Part shown: in pieces, positions 29,858-38,526 of the stretch | Numbering within the stretch: position 1 is the stretch's first letter | Layout of the letters: each line of letters begins with the position of its first letter | Source: Neochlamydia sp. S13 | Lineage (GTDB): Bacteria > Chlamydiota > Chlamydiia > Chlamydiales > Parachlamydiaceae | Reading direction: 5' to 3' | Assembly (NCBI RefSeq): GCF_000648235.2 | Contig: NZ_AP017977.1 | Span: forward strand, 496,001-560,000 | DNA: 64,000 bases | Notes under the pieces: model-generated | Seen by the model: the letters and a program-made list of their open reading frames with translations, nothing else | Database searches by the model: none | What the model was told of the DNA's origin: nothing | Position numbers and translations under genes: made by a program

Positions 29858-30196
29858 ATGACAACCAATGTTTTTGCACAAATTATAGCGGGTAAAATTG
29901 CGGTAGACAAAGTATTTGAGAATGAACGCATTCTGGCTTTTAAAGATATTCATCCCGTAGCACCCGTGCATATTTTAATTATTCCAAAAAAGGAAATTGC
30001 TGACCTTCAATCCGTCCAAGTAGAGGATTTGCCTTTAATTAGCGAGATTGTACAAGTAGCTCAGCTCTTAGCAAAAACACACCATATTACTGAAGGTTAT
30101 CGGTTATTAACTAATAATGGGGCCTTAGCAGGACAAACGGTTTTTCACTTACATTTTCATTTGATAGGAGGACGTAAGCTAGAAACGCTAGGATAG
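29858..30196 (+). CDS. HIT-family nucleotide hydrolase
   Basis: The 112-residue protein has the histidine triad H-L-H-F-H-L at 97-102 (H97, H99, H101) preceded by A-G-Q-T-V and the earlier V-A-P-V-H-I-L-I-I-P-K block at 34-44. This is the Hint branch, which hydrolyses phosphoramidate or acyl-nucleoside monophosphates. It is 11 bp after the MYG1 gene and most likely cotranscribed. Length is normal. Confidence 0.93.
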   Translation: MTTNVFAQIIAGKIAVDKVFENERILAFKDIHPVAPVHILIIPKKEIADLQSVQVEDLPLISEIVQVAQLLAKTHHITEGYRLLTNNGALAGQTVFHLHFHLIGGRKLETLG

Positions 30197-30745
30197 CAAT
30201 AATTTTTTACTCAATGAAAAAAGTTTTAAAATGGATAAATACATTAAGCTTTTAGCTTACTTGATAGAGCCGCGGGCAGAATATAAACTTTATCACATAA
30301 AAGATTGAACAGCCCAGCGATGCTGGAGTTGCCTTCTACTCGTTCGAGTTTATCCTCTGGGAAAAATTAAAATTTTATTAATAGAGAGTACAGAATTTAT
30401 AGTCAAAACGTTGCTTTCTTACTTAAAAGCTATTCTAGTGAAAGAAAAAGCGGTTTTTAAATAAAGCTGTTTGCTTTATTTCTATAGAAATTCACCAGGA
30501 TATTCTACCTACCCTTAAAAAATTTCTTTGCTATCGTAAAGAAATTATAGTTTGTAATGATTATCTTTAAAATTTATGCCCTTCATGCGCAGCTTTTTAG
30601 GCGCTAAAGTGAAAAATGGTTGCTGTAAAGCAAGCCTTAAGACTACACAGTAATGGCGTTTTAACGCGTATAAAAGATGCCAAAGTGGATGTTTATAAAA
30701 ATGATTTTTTAATTAAATTATAAAGTAAGTAGCTAGATTTTATTT
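30197..30745. other. Gene-poor gap
   Basis: About 550 bp without a supported gene; short open pieces have no motif. No strong terminator follows the HIT gene. The HEAT-repeat gene probably has its promoter at the right end. Confidence 0.4.
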
Positions 30746-32482
30746 ATGCGAGAAATAATTTTTTGGATAGGATGTACCCTTGCCTTCCTCTGCCCAGCAG
30801 CTGGCTATGGAAATGAAGAAACATATGTCCAAGCGGTCCATGCCCATTTACGCATTAAAGACTTTGGATCGGCTAGCCAAGAAGCTAAAGAAGGCCTTTA
30901 TTTATTTCCTTATAGTAAACAATTATGGGCAGCCTATATTAAAGCCCTTGCTAAGCAGGGTAATGAAAAAGAGATGCTGGCTACATGGAAAAATTATATA
31001 GAAATTTTTCCTGAGGAGAAAAATAATCGAGCTTTAATAGAAACTTTAGCTTGGGGAGTGATCGAGCATGCTACTTTTTCTTCTTTACCTACCATTCGAT
31101 TCATGTCCATCCTTTCTGCCTTTTTTTCTCAAGATGTAAAAGGTATTAAAATTTTATTAAAAGGACTTAAAGATAAAAATTCTGCTTTGAGGAGTGCTTC
31201 TGCTCAAATGAGTGCGCATTGCCGTGACCAAGAGATTAAAGAGGAAATCCTTCGCTTATTCCGTGAAGAAACAGTTTGGAATGTAAGACTGCAAGTGATT
31301 CGTACGCTTGGTTTAATGAAAATGAAAGAAGCCAAGCAAGAATTGTTGGCTTTATTACAAAAAACTACCACCCCGGCGGAAGAAACCAGAGTAGTTATTG
31401 AATCTCTAGTCAATTTATGGGGCGTTGCTACCCGAGAAGATATTTCTCGTTTAGCAAAAAATAAACGTGCGGCTTTGCGCTTGTTAGCCTGCGAAGTGGT
31501 CGCGCATTGTGATATGAAAGATGCTATCGATTTAATTATACCTTTAATCAATGATTCTCATGCGCAAGTGCGCCAGGCGGCCTTGTGGGTGAGTGGTTAT
31601 CTACGCATTCAAGAAGTTAAAGGAGAGTCATTACTGCTGATAGCAGAAAAAAAATTGGAAGATATTGACCCTCTAGTTGGCATAAAAGCCGCTTGGCTAC
31701 TGACATTAAATAATTCTCTAAAAGGCCAAGAAGCTTTTACAAAATGGTTAGAAAGCTCTAGTAGAGATGTACGTATTGTAGCAGCGGCAAACTTGGCGGC
31801 TTGCGGAAAATATGGCTTTCCTTTAATCGAGGAGCAATTTAAGAAATCAACAGATCCTTATGTAAGGATAAACTTAGCTTTAGGGCTAATTAGTCAGCGT
31901 GTAGAAATTCAAAAAGCATGCCAGGCTTTATATCAGGGCCTTGCCCATCTTAAAGAAAAATGGTCATGGGATGAAAAAAGTCATGTGCGTGCTCTTATAC
32001 CTAATCGCCTGAAGCATTCAGATGACCCTGATATTTCTCCTGCTATTATAGATCAAATCACTCGACTTGAGATTCTGAATATTTTGGCTATCATGAGATA
32101 TCCGCAAGCCCAGCAAGCCATTAAATCTTTTCTGGAAGAAAAAACATGGGGTATTACCGCTATGGCCTCAGCAACTTTGCTGTCTGAAGGCGATCAAATG
32201 GCCTTAGACCTAGTGCAAGATCTTTTGAATGACGAGGATGTACAAGTGCGTGTGCAAGCTGCTTTAATAATGGCAAGGTGGGGCAAAAGTGAGACAGCTT
32301 TGGAAACTTTATCAAAAGCTTTTCCTGGAGTGGATAGAGAAATGAAAGAGCATATCTTAGAAGGTATCATGCATGTATCTTCGCCCCAGTCAATACCGTT
32401 CCTTCTTGATTGCTTACAAGATCCTTATCAATCGTTAAGGGTGATTGCTGCCGCAGGGCTTATTATGTGTTTATATCATTAA
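30746..32482 (+). CDS. Exported HEAT-repeat protein
   Basis: The 578-residue protein begins with a hydrophobic signal-like segment (about 3-20, ending in A-A-G-Y-G) and a TPR-like pair (about 25-90). From residue 125 to the end it consists of HEAT/PBS-lyase-like repeats, recognisable by D-x-x-x-x-V-R-x-x-A-A (for example D-S-H-A-Q-V-R-Q-A-A near 270 and D-V-Q-V-R-V-Q-A-A near 505). Such solenoids bind partners and have no enzymatic site. It follows the MYG1-HIT pair, in line with Chlamydia-like gene order as I recall it. Location is likely periplasmic or outer face. Confidence 0.8.
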   Translation: MREIIFWIGCTLAFLCPAAGYGNEETYVQAVHAHLRIKDFGSASQEAKEGLYLFPYSKQLWAAYIKALAKQGNEKEMLATWKNYIEIFPEEKNNRALIETLAWGVIEHATFSSLPTIRFMSILSAFFSQDVKGIKILLKGLKDKNSALRSASAQMSAHCRDQEIKEEILRLFREETVWNVRLQVIRTLGLMKMKEAKQELLALLQKTTTPAEETRVVIESLVNLWGVATREDISRLAKNKRAALRLLACEVVAHCDMKDAIDLIIPLINDSHAQVRQAALWVSGYLRIQEVKGESLLLIAEKKLEDIDPLVGIKAAWLLTLNNSLKGQEAFTKWLESSSRDVRIVAAANLAACGKYGFPLIEEQFKKSTDPYVRINLALGLISQRVEIQKACQALYQGLAHLKEKWSWDEKSHVRALIPNRLKHSDDPDISPAIIDQITRLEILNILAIMRYPQAQQAIKSFLEEKTWGITAMASATLLSEGDQMALDLVQDLLNDEDVQVRVQAALIMARWGKSETALETLSKAFPGVDREMKEHILEGIMHVSSPQSIPFLLDCLQDPYQSLRVIAAAGLIMCLYH

Positions 32483-32588
32483 AAATTTTAACCTCTGATG
32501 CTTAGTTGAATGGAGTAGTAAGGATCCTAAAAAAAATTAAGCTTACTTATAGGATGATAAAAAAGGCTTTTTTTATTAGCAAAAAATT

Positions 32589-34229
32589 ATGAAAAAAAAT
32601 TTTCTTGTGGCATGCCTATCTTTTATCATCCTCTGTTGTTTGTGGGAGTTAACGAGTCAGTATTTTATTCAATATCAATTCGTTTTACCTTCCTTATCCT
32701 CGATCGTCGTTCAGATGTGGCAAAGCTCAGATCTTTTTATTATGAATAGCAAGGTCACCTTGCGAGAAATGGCAGGGGGCTTTTTATTGGCTTTAATTAT
32801 GGCCTTTCCTTTAGCTTGGATCATGTATCTTTATAAGTCTGCTAGGACAGTTCTGCAGCCCTTTTTTGTAGGGCTTCAATCAATTCCAATGTTTACTTTA
32901 GCCCCTATTATGATCGTATGGTTTGGATGGTCTGATATGTCCATTATCTTACCTACGGCCCTGATGATTTTTTTTCCTCTTACCCTCAATATCTATCAGG
33001 GGTTAATGAGCACTCCACAGGATTTACTTGATTACTTTCATATCAATCAGGCTACAAGATGGCAAACATTTTCCAAATTACAGCTACCTTATTCCTTGCC
33101 CCATATTTTTGCGGGATTTCGGATCGCGGCAGCCGGTGCTGGAATTGGTGCCATAGCAGGGGAATGGGCTGGTGCACAGTCAGGCCTAGGGGTACTCATG
33201 CTAAAAAGCCGAAGGGCTACAGAACTTGAAATCACATTCGGAGCCCTTCTTTGCCTGATTATGGTTAGCCTCTTGCTTTATAGTGTCATTGCTTACACGG
33301 AATACCGTTATAATAAACATCAAACGATGAAGGGATGGGTAATAGGGCTACTCTTAACTTTCATAGGAATAATAGGAGCTTTTCCTTCTTCCATGCAAAC
33401 TGTATTGCCTAAAAAGCAAGTCCTACGTTTATTACTAGACTGGTTTCCCAATAGCAATCATGTGCCTATTTATGCAGGCGTACAAAGAAAAATTTTTGCT
33501 AAGCATGGTATTCAATTACAGATCATAGAACTTAATGATCCTTCGGATAGCGTACCCTATCTTACATCGGGAAAAGCAGATTTAGCTCTTTACTATCTAC
33601 CCGACCTTATTCAGGCTCAGCAAAAAGGTGCTGGTGTGAAATTAGCAGGCGTTTTAGTAGGCCAGCCATTGAATAGTTTTATTTTCCGCCAAGGAGAGGG
33701 AATAAGCTCTCCTAAGGATTTGTCCGGCAAAATCATTGGTTATAGCTTAGGGGGTAACAATCTAAAAGTATTACAGCGCTTATTGCATGCTAATCATCTA
33801 CTTCCTAAGAAACTTATCAATGTAAATTTCGATCTTGTCACGCTCTTAGCCAATCGGCAAGTCGATGTCATTTATGGAGCTTTTTGGAATATTGAAGGTG
33901 AACATCTTAAAGCGTTAAATATAAAAAACTCTTATTTTAAAGTAACGCAATTGGGTCACCCTGTTTACAGCGAATTGATTTTTATCAGCCGACATGACTT
34001 TAATAGGTTAGAGGCTTTTAAACTAGCAATGCAGGAAAGCATTGATTACTGTAAAGCTTATCCTGAAGAAGCTTTTGAACTGTATGCTCATCATCACCCT
34101 GAAAAAAGCGCTGCGACCTTTAGATGGGAAAAACAGGCGTGGCTAAACACAGTTCCAACCTTGGCAGAATCGCAGCAGATTCCAAGGCAAGAGTGGGTTT
34201 ATCTAAAAAGGTGGATGGAAGAGTTATAA
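32589..34229 (+). CDS. Fused ABC permease and THI5/NMT1-type binding protein
   Basis: The 546-residue protein joins two parts. Residues 1-240 are a binding-protein-dependent permease of the SsuC/ThiX type with about six spans and the EAA-like loop near 165-195 (S-L-P-H-I-F-A-G-F-R-I). After an extra span at about 250-265, residues 280-546 are an NMT1/THI5 substrate-binding domain: L-L-D-W-F-P-N-S-N-H-V-P-I-Y-A-G at 282-297, the signature of pyrimidine (HMP) or thiamine-precursor binders. The fusion tethers the binding protein to the permease in the periplasm. No ATPase gene is adjacent; the best partner is at 43027-43758. Substrate is inferred from the family. Confidence 0.85.
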   Translation: MKKNFLVACLSFIILCCLWELTSQYFIQYQFVLPSLSSIVVQMWQSSDLFIMNSKVTLREMAGGFLLALIMAFPLAWIMYLYKSARTVLQPFFVGLQSIPMFTLAPIMIVWFGWSDMSIILPTALMIFFPLTLNIYQGLMSTPQDLLDYFHINQATRWQTFSKLQLPYSLPHIFAGFRIAAAGAGIGAIAGEWAGAQSGLGVLMLKSRRATELEITFGALLCLIMVSLLLYSVIAYTEYRYNKHQTMKGWVIGLLLTFIGIIGAFPSSMQTVLPKKQVLRLLLDWFPNSNHVPIYAGVQRKIFAKHGIQLQIIELNDPSDSVPYLTSGKADLALYYLPDLIQAQQKGAGVKLAGVLVGQPLNSFIFRQGEGISSPKDLSGKIIGYSLGGNNLKVLQRLLHANHLLPKKLINVNFDLVTLLANRQVDVIYGAFWNIEGEHLKALNIKNSYFKVTQLGHPVYSELIFISRHDFNRLEAFKLAMQESIDYCKAYPEEAFELYAHHHPEKSAATFRWEKQAWLNTVPTLAESQQIPRQEWVYLKRWMEEL

Positions 34230-34444
34230 TACGCTTTTGAACTACTTCTTATGCAACCCCCTACTTTATAAAAGTCCTTTCGTTGAAGAAAAGGACAGCT
34301 TGCAGAGGGCTAAATATTTATGCTAATTTTTTTAAAGCTATAAAAATAATTTAATAAAAAGTTTTTAATTAAGCTATTCTTCTTGATACTTCTCCAGCTC
34401 ATTTATCTAAAAGCGAAGTTTTGTTTATTTAGAAGCTTTTTTAA

Positions 34445-34480
34445 GTCCCCCGGCATTCCTAATAAAAAGAATGACCGGAC
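34445..34480 (-). terminator. Possible hairpin after the thioredoxin gene
   Basis: GTCC...CGGCATTC (34445-34458) and GAATGACCGGAC (34469-34480) form an imperfect GC-rich stem 16 bases past the stop on the minus strand. No U-run follows directly, so termination is uncertain. Confidence 0.35.
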
Positions 34481-34495
34481 AACTTATGAGCTGTT

Positions 34496-34939
34496 TTAAT
34501 GACCAAAATAGCTTTTAATCATTGAAGTTAGCTGGCTTTTATTCACAAATCCAGAAGATCGACCAAGCTCTTTGCCGTCCTTGATAAAAATAAGCGTAGG
34601 AAGAGCTTGAACATTGAAATGATCGGATAAATTTTTTTGCTCATCAGCATTGAGTTTAGCAAATAGATAACGGTTACCTAATTCCTTGTTCAATTCCTCA
34701 AAAATAGGAGCCAGTTGCTTACAGGGGCCACACCAATCAGTATAAACATCTAGAATGATAGGCAAAGGATTGTTAAGAATTTGGTGAAAATTATCGGCGT
34801 TTAAGTAGATAATCGATGAAGCAGGTCTGCTTTGTCTTACTTGAGACGGTTGGGAGACTCCATGTCTAACAGAACTAGGAGCCGCGACTAACAGTGAGCA
34901 ATTTAAAAATATAGATAGAGACGCTAATATTTTTTTCAT
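34496..34939 (-). CDS. Exported thioredoxin-like protein
   Basis: The 147-residue protein has a signal peptide (MKKILASLSI, then a hydrophobic core, with cleavage likely after V-A-A at 18-20), a 20-residue Ser/Gln-rich linker, and a thioredoxin domain with W-C-G-P-C at 69-73 and the cis-proline block A-L-P-T-L near 112-116. The WCGPC site suits a reductant or oxidoreductase for thiols in the periplasm, relevant to the disulphide-linked chlamydial envelope. GGAGG lies before the ATG. It is not linked to an operon. Confidence 0.9.
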   Translation of the reverse strand: MKKILASLSIFLNCSLLVAAPSSVRHGVSQPSQVRQSRPASSIIYLNADNFHQILNNPLPIILDVYTDWCGPCKQLAPIFEELNKELGNRYLFAKLNADEQKNLSDHFNVQALPTLIFIKDGKELGRSSGFVNKSQLTSMIKSYFGH

Positions 34940-36119
34940 GTTTTACCTCCTTGTTTTGTTTATTACTTTAGCAAACTTTCATCATTACAAGCTATTTTAA
35001 ATTACATATTATCTTTAGTGCCAAACCGATTATCAGCTAATAGCTATTTAAACTTCGCTTGATGGGTAGCTACTCGTCGAATAAGTACCTTAAATTGTTG
35101 ATCTTTAGTGAGAGAAGGCTACCTTTTCTCCTTTTTTAATTTTCAGGTTTTAAGAATGCATGCCTTTTCCGACTTCTTCCCATTCTATCGGAAAAGTATG
35201 GTCCTCATAGCCAATAAGGCTTGAAAGCGAACTAATACCTTTCGTTTGCTCTTCGAGGATATCGCTTCCATCTATAGGGAGGCTTTACTTCTATATTTAT
35301 CATCAATGCTCCCTCTTTGTCTTGTTCTAGATGGCGTGCTTGCTTTATAACAACTTGCTATAGTTCTTTTAATCCCTAAGGGTCGCTATTAAGAAAGCAG
35401 GGAGCCGAAACACCTAAAAAGCTAGATAGTGTTCTAGCTGTCGCTTATGAGTTTCAGTTGGTCAAGGCAATCGTTATAAATGTCCAAGATGATTTGGCTT
35501 CATTTCTTTATTCTATTTTCAAAAATAGTACGTCTACCGAATAATTTTTCCAACGCCTCTGCACGTCAGTTGAGTGCTTTAGTGGCCAATCTTATGATTA
35601 TTGAGCTAACAAAAAGTGTAAAGACTGCTTATAGAGATGGCGTTTATGATAGATAAGCTTTCTACTGCTCAACTCATATTCGAGGTGTAAATCTTTTAGA
35701 ATCTCTATCATGAAGAGGAAAGCTAGGTTACGAGATGGGCAAGCGAGAAGAAATGACTACTTTGAAAGCCATTCAAAGTTTTGGCAAAAGGATCCCTGCC
35801 AGGCAGCTTTGGAAGAACTTTGAGGGTACCTAGAAGATGCTTACCGAAACGGTAATGTATCGTTTTAAAAAAACTTTGGAAGAGGTTGGCGTTCTATGAA
35901 GCTAGCTTTTCAGCGAGCAGGACTTTATGTTAAGGCTTTTAGCTAGGAAAAGGATGAAGAAGCTCAAAATTCTTAAAAAGACAATAGGCATTAACTTAAA
36001 GGGGGTAAAGCCTGATATAACCCCTATAATTTAACCAAACAAAATAATAGATCATTTACTTAACAAGGCTGGGCCCTCTACTAGATAAGGAATCAGAAAA
36101 GTAAATTTTTATAGAAAAA
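34940..36119. other. Decayed sequence left of the island
   Basis: No intact gene. The minus strand at about 35150-35270 reads as the end of a lost protein (I-D-G-S-D-I-L-E-E-Q-T-K-G-I-S-S, ending in G-M-H-S and a stop). The part from about 35640 to 36090 resembles, in the same orientation, the sequence at about 42655-42995 on the other side of the island (shared TTATGATAGATAA and ATTTACTTAACAAGGC-like blocks). This looks like remains of a repeated, probably mobile, element. Confidence 0.5.
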
Positions 36120-36347
36120 TCAAACTAAAAAACATATATTTTTATTTTAATTAATAAATATAGGGCTTATAGTTAGCCGCGGATGAATTTTTGAATTAAA
36201 GCTTGAAAAGCAAGGATAGCTTATAAACGCTTGCCTATAGCTTCTTGCTAAAAATAAATCCTCGATATTTCCTAGATTGATTAGATTGTTAAATAATGAA
36301 AGCTTTGCTATTAGCCTTATAAAACATTAAAGAAAGGGTTTAACCTT

Positions 36348-37808
36348 ATGCAAGTTCAAAATCTCTCTCCCCATCCTCTATCAAATATTTCACCTGAAAT
36401 TCCTGTATCTGAGATTTCCCCCGAGGTCCACAAGATGTTACAAAATCCTGAACTTTACGACATGGTACAGGGTACTCTATGTGGCCGATTGATTAAATTG
36501 CTCCTAGCACGCTGTAATACCACTCTAGAAAAACATTTATATGCATACAAAGCTAAGGGAATTATACTCTCAAAAAGGCTAGGAACCGTATGGGGAATAG
36601 CCCAAGCCACAGATAATCAAGAAGCCCTCGATATACTTTATAGGTATAATCCTAACTTAGCTTCCATCTGCCATATTAAACTTATGGCTCATCGATTTGG
36701 TATTGTGGGTAAAAGCCAAATAAATGGGCAGTCTTTTGACTTGGAAGGTTCTGATCACCGCATTACCTTTCACGCTCTTTATACTTCCCTTAAACAGCAT
36801 CTAGATGTTACTGAGCAAGAGCTCATTCTTCCTATTATTGAAATGATCCTAAAAGTTGAAAAAGATCCTCATACAAAGGATCAAATTCTTATAGACGCCT
36901 ATCATCAAGGCAAAACAATTTTTTTACCTTTAATATTTAAGCTAGCCACAGCCGGCCACATCTATGGTTTTCTCATTAAAGGCAACCGGTTAATCAAGCT
37001 GAATAAAGGACTTCATGAAGACCTACCCACTGGCTTACATGTTTATAGAATAGCTGACCCTTCTAAGATTAATATTGAATACATTCATAGATTATTGAAC
37101 ACGAATGCATTAATAACTTATTTTGAAAAAGGTGTGGATAAAGAACTGGGTCTTATTCACGACCGCTATATTCCTACTACCCTTCAAAGAGGAGGATTCT
37201 GTTCTTGGTCTTTAGCCAAAATGGCTTTACGCGGAAGCTTTATTTTAGAAGGGATTGAAAATGAAGAAATAAAATATAAAAAATGGAGTCAAGCCGATCG
37301 TTTTGCCACAGTCATTGATTATCTAAAGCAAGAAAATGTAGATCCTCACTTAATCGCTTCTCTATGGTGCAGAACTAAAGACCAAAAAATTAAAGAAGTT
37401 TTGGAAGATAGATTAACAACCACGCATATAGCCAATGAAAAATCCACGCCCCTTCATTTAGCAGCAGAAAGCAATAACTTTTCAGTGGTAGAAAAGCTAT
37501 TGATGGATGGAGAAAATATCCATAGAGAAGACGCTGAAGGCTGGACACCCTTAATTGCCGCAGCTTGCCAGGGCCATGTTGAAATGGTGGAATACCTGTT
37601 GGAAAGAGGAGCCCACGTTAATAAAACGGGCAAGACAGGCCTTAATGCTTATTGGCATCTATTATCTCAACAAGGTGAATGCTCTAAAAACCCTAAAATG
37701 GAAAACCGTATTAAAAAGGTCAAGCAATTATTAATAGAGAAAGGAATTGACACCGACCTTTCCAATGGTTTTAGATTGATGGCTCAACGCCATGCGAAAG
37801 GATTTTAA
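36348..37808 (+). CDS. Ankyrin-repeat protein, copy 1
   Basis: The 486-residue protein has two clear ankyrin repeats at about 366-398 and 399-431 (T-P-L-H-L-A-A-E, then T-P-L-I-A-A-A-C-Q-G-H) and a degenerate third to about 470. The first 360 residues are a domain I cannot name. It contains G-x-C-S-W at 283-287, which sits in a helix-like context like a cysteine-protease nucleophile, but no matching His/Asp can be fixed. There is no signal peptide; a type III effector is possible. About 88% of residues match copy 2 at 40524-41984, and the C-terminal third is nearly identical. Its stop overlaps the stop of the kinase fossil on the other strand. Confidence 0.85.
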   Translation: MQVQNLSPHPLSNISPEIPVSEISPEVHKMLQNPELYDMVQGTLCGRLIKLLLARCNTTLEKHLYAYKAKGIILSKRLGTVWGIAQATDNQEALDILYRYNPNLASICHIKLMAHRFGIVGKSQINGQSFDLEGSDHRITFHALYTSLKQHLDVTEQELILPIIEMILKVEKDPHTKDQILIDAYHQGKTIFLPLIFKLATAGHIYGFLIKGNRLIKLNKGLHEDLPTGLHVYRIADPSKINIEYIHRLLNTNALITYFEKGVDKELGLIHDRYIPTTLQRGGFCSWSLAKMALRGSFILEGIENEEIKYKKWSQADRFATVIDYLKQENVDPHLIASLWCRTKDQKIKEVLEDRLTTTHIANEKSTPLHLAAESNNFSVVEKLLMDGENIHREDAEGWTPLIAAACQGHVEMVEYLLERGAHVNKTGKTGLNAYWHLLSQQGECSKNPKMENRIKKVKQLLIEKGIDTDLSNGFRLMAQRHAKGF

Positions 37809-37937
37809 AAATTTTGCTTTTGCATTCTCTGCAGCCTTTCTACCACTTCATCAATCGTTAATAATAATGGGTCAGGGTCGCACATTTTTATGAAGAGTCT
37901 TTCTAAATCCATCTTCGTTTGTTGTTTCAGCTCCTTA
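37805..37937 (-). pseudogene. 3' remnant of a Ser/Thr kinase gene
   Basis: On the minus strand this encodes K-E-L-K-Q-Q-T-K, D-L-E-R-L-F-I-K-M-C-D-P-D-P, then T-I-D-E-V-V-E-R-L-Q-R-M-Q-K-Q-N-F and a stop. That matches the last ~43 residues of the intact kinase at 38527-40527. Everything upstream is missing, and the remnant begins at a join with transposase sequence. Its stop overlaps the ankyrin stop exactly as in the intact module. Confidence 0.85.
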
Positions 37938-38189
37938 TGAAAGTAGATTGCTGTATTTCCAGGTCTCCTTTTACCATTTTAAAAGCTAATCTTATTTTAG
38001 CTAAATCTTTATGCCAGTTATACGCTTCTTGCTTGTTCACTTCTTGGCAAGTAAAGCCTTTTTTGATCATATAGCAACCATCTAGTTTAGCATATCCAGC
38101 TAGCATTTTTGGATCATTGGTTAATTTCACATCCTTTCTGAAATTCTGTTTAAATTGTCGTTTTAGCTTAAAATTTTCTTTTCGAGAAG
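37934..38189 (-). pseudogene. Transposase C-terminal fragment
   Basis: The minus frame carries L-A-G-Y-A-K-L-D-G-C-Y-M-I-K and K-D-L-A-K-I-R-L-A-F-K-M-V-K, the C-terminal pattern of IS4/IS1634-type DDE transposases (usually L-D-G-C-Y-V-I-K-T and D-L-A-x-V-E-x-A-F-R-T-M-K). The catalytic Glu position of that motif appears as Arg. The frame ends at the join with the kinase remnant. An insertion or deletion event by this element probably destroyed the second kinase. Confidence 0.7.
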
Positions 38190-38526
38190 TTTAATTGTCA
38201 GTTGCTACATATAAATAAGAAGTAGTTAATTTGAATAATCATGCGTTTTAAATCAGCTTATTACGCAAATATATGTTTAAAAAATATTGCTTGTTAATAA
38301 ATTAACTGTTTATTAGTTGAGTTTTTTTATAAAAATTAATAACGTTTTTTTTATTACAAACTGATTGTTTTTTTTAATACATAATGAAGTGATTGTTAAT
38401 TTTTAATAACTTACAATTATTTACTTTTAATTTTAATAAATAAATTGTTTTAACAATTATATTTATAATTTATAATTAAATTATTGGTAAATTTGTTTGT
38501 TTAATAATAATTAATAAAGGATAGTT
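38190..38526 (+). promoter_or_regulatory. Very AT-rich upstream region of the kinase gene
   Basis: About 340 bp of extremely AT-rich DNA, with repeated TTAATAA and TTATTA blocks, precedes the kinase. It must hold its promoter. Composition this extreme often accompanies acquired or effector genes, but no single -35/-10 pair can be picked with confidence. Confidence 0.4.

Larger units (their letters stand above)
36120..37937 (+). repeat. Left arm of a ~1.8-kb imperfect inverted duplication
   Basis: This arm holds an upstream region, an ankyrin gene and the last ~40 codons of a kinase on the other strand. It matches the reverse complement of 40391-42215. The upstream parts align too: both contain ATTTTTGAATTAAAG and AAAGCTTTGCTATTAGCC or its near equivalent before the ankyrin start. 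The outer edge is approximate because similarity fades in AT-rich DNA. Confidence 0.85.
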
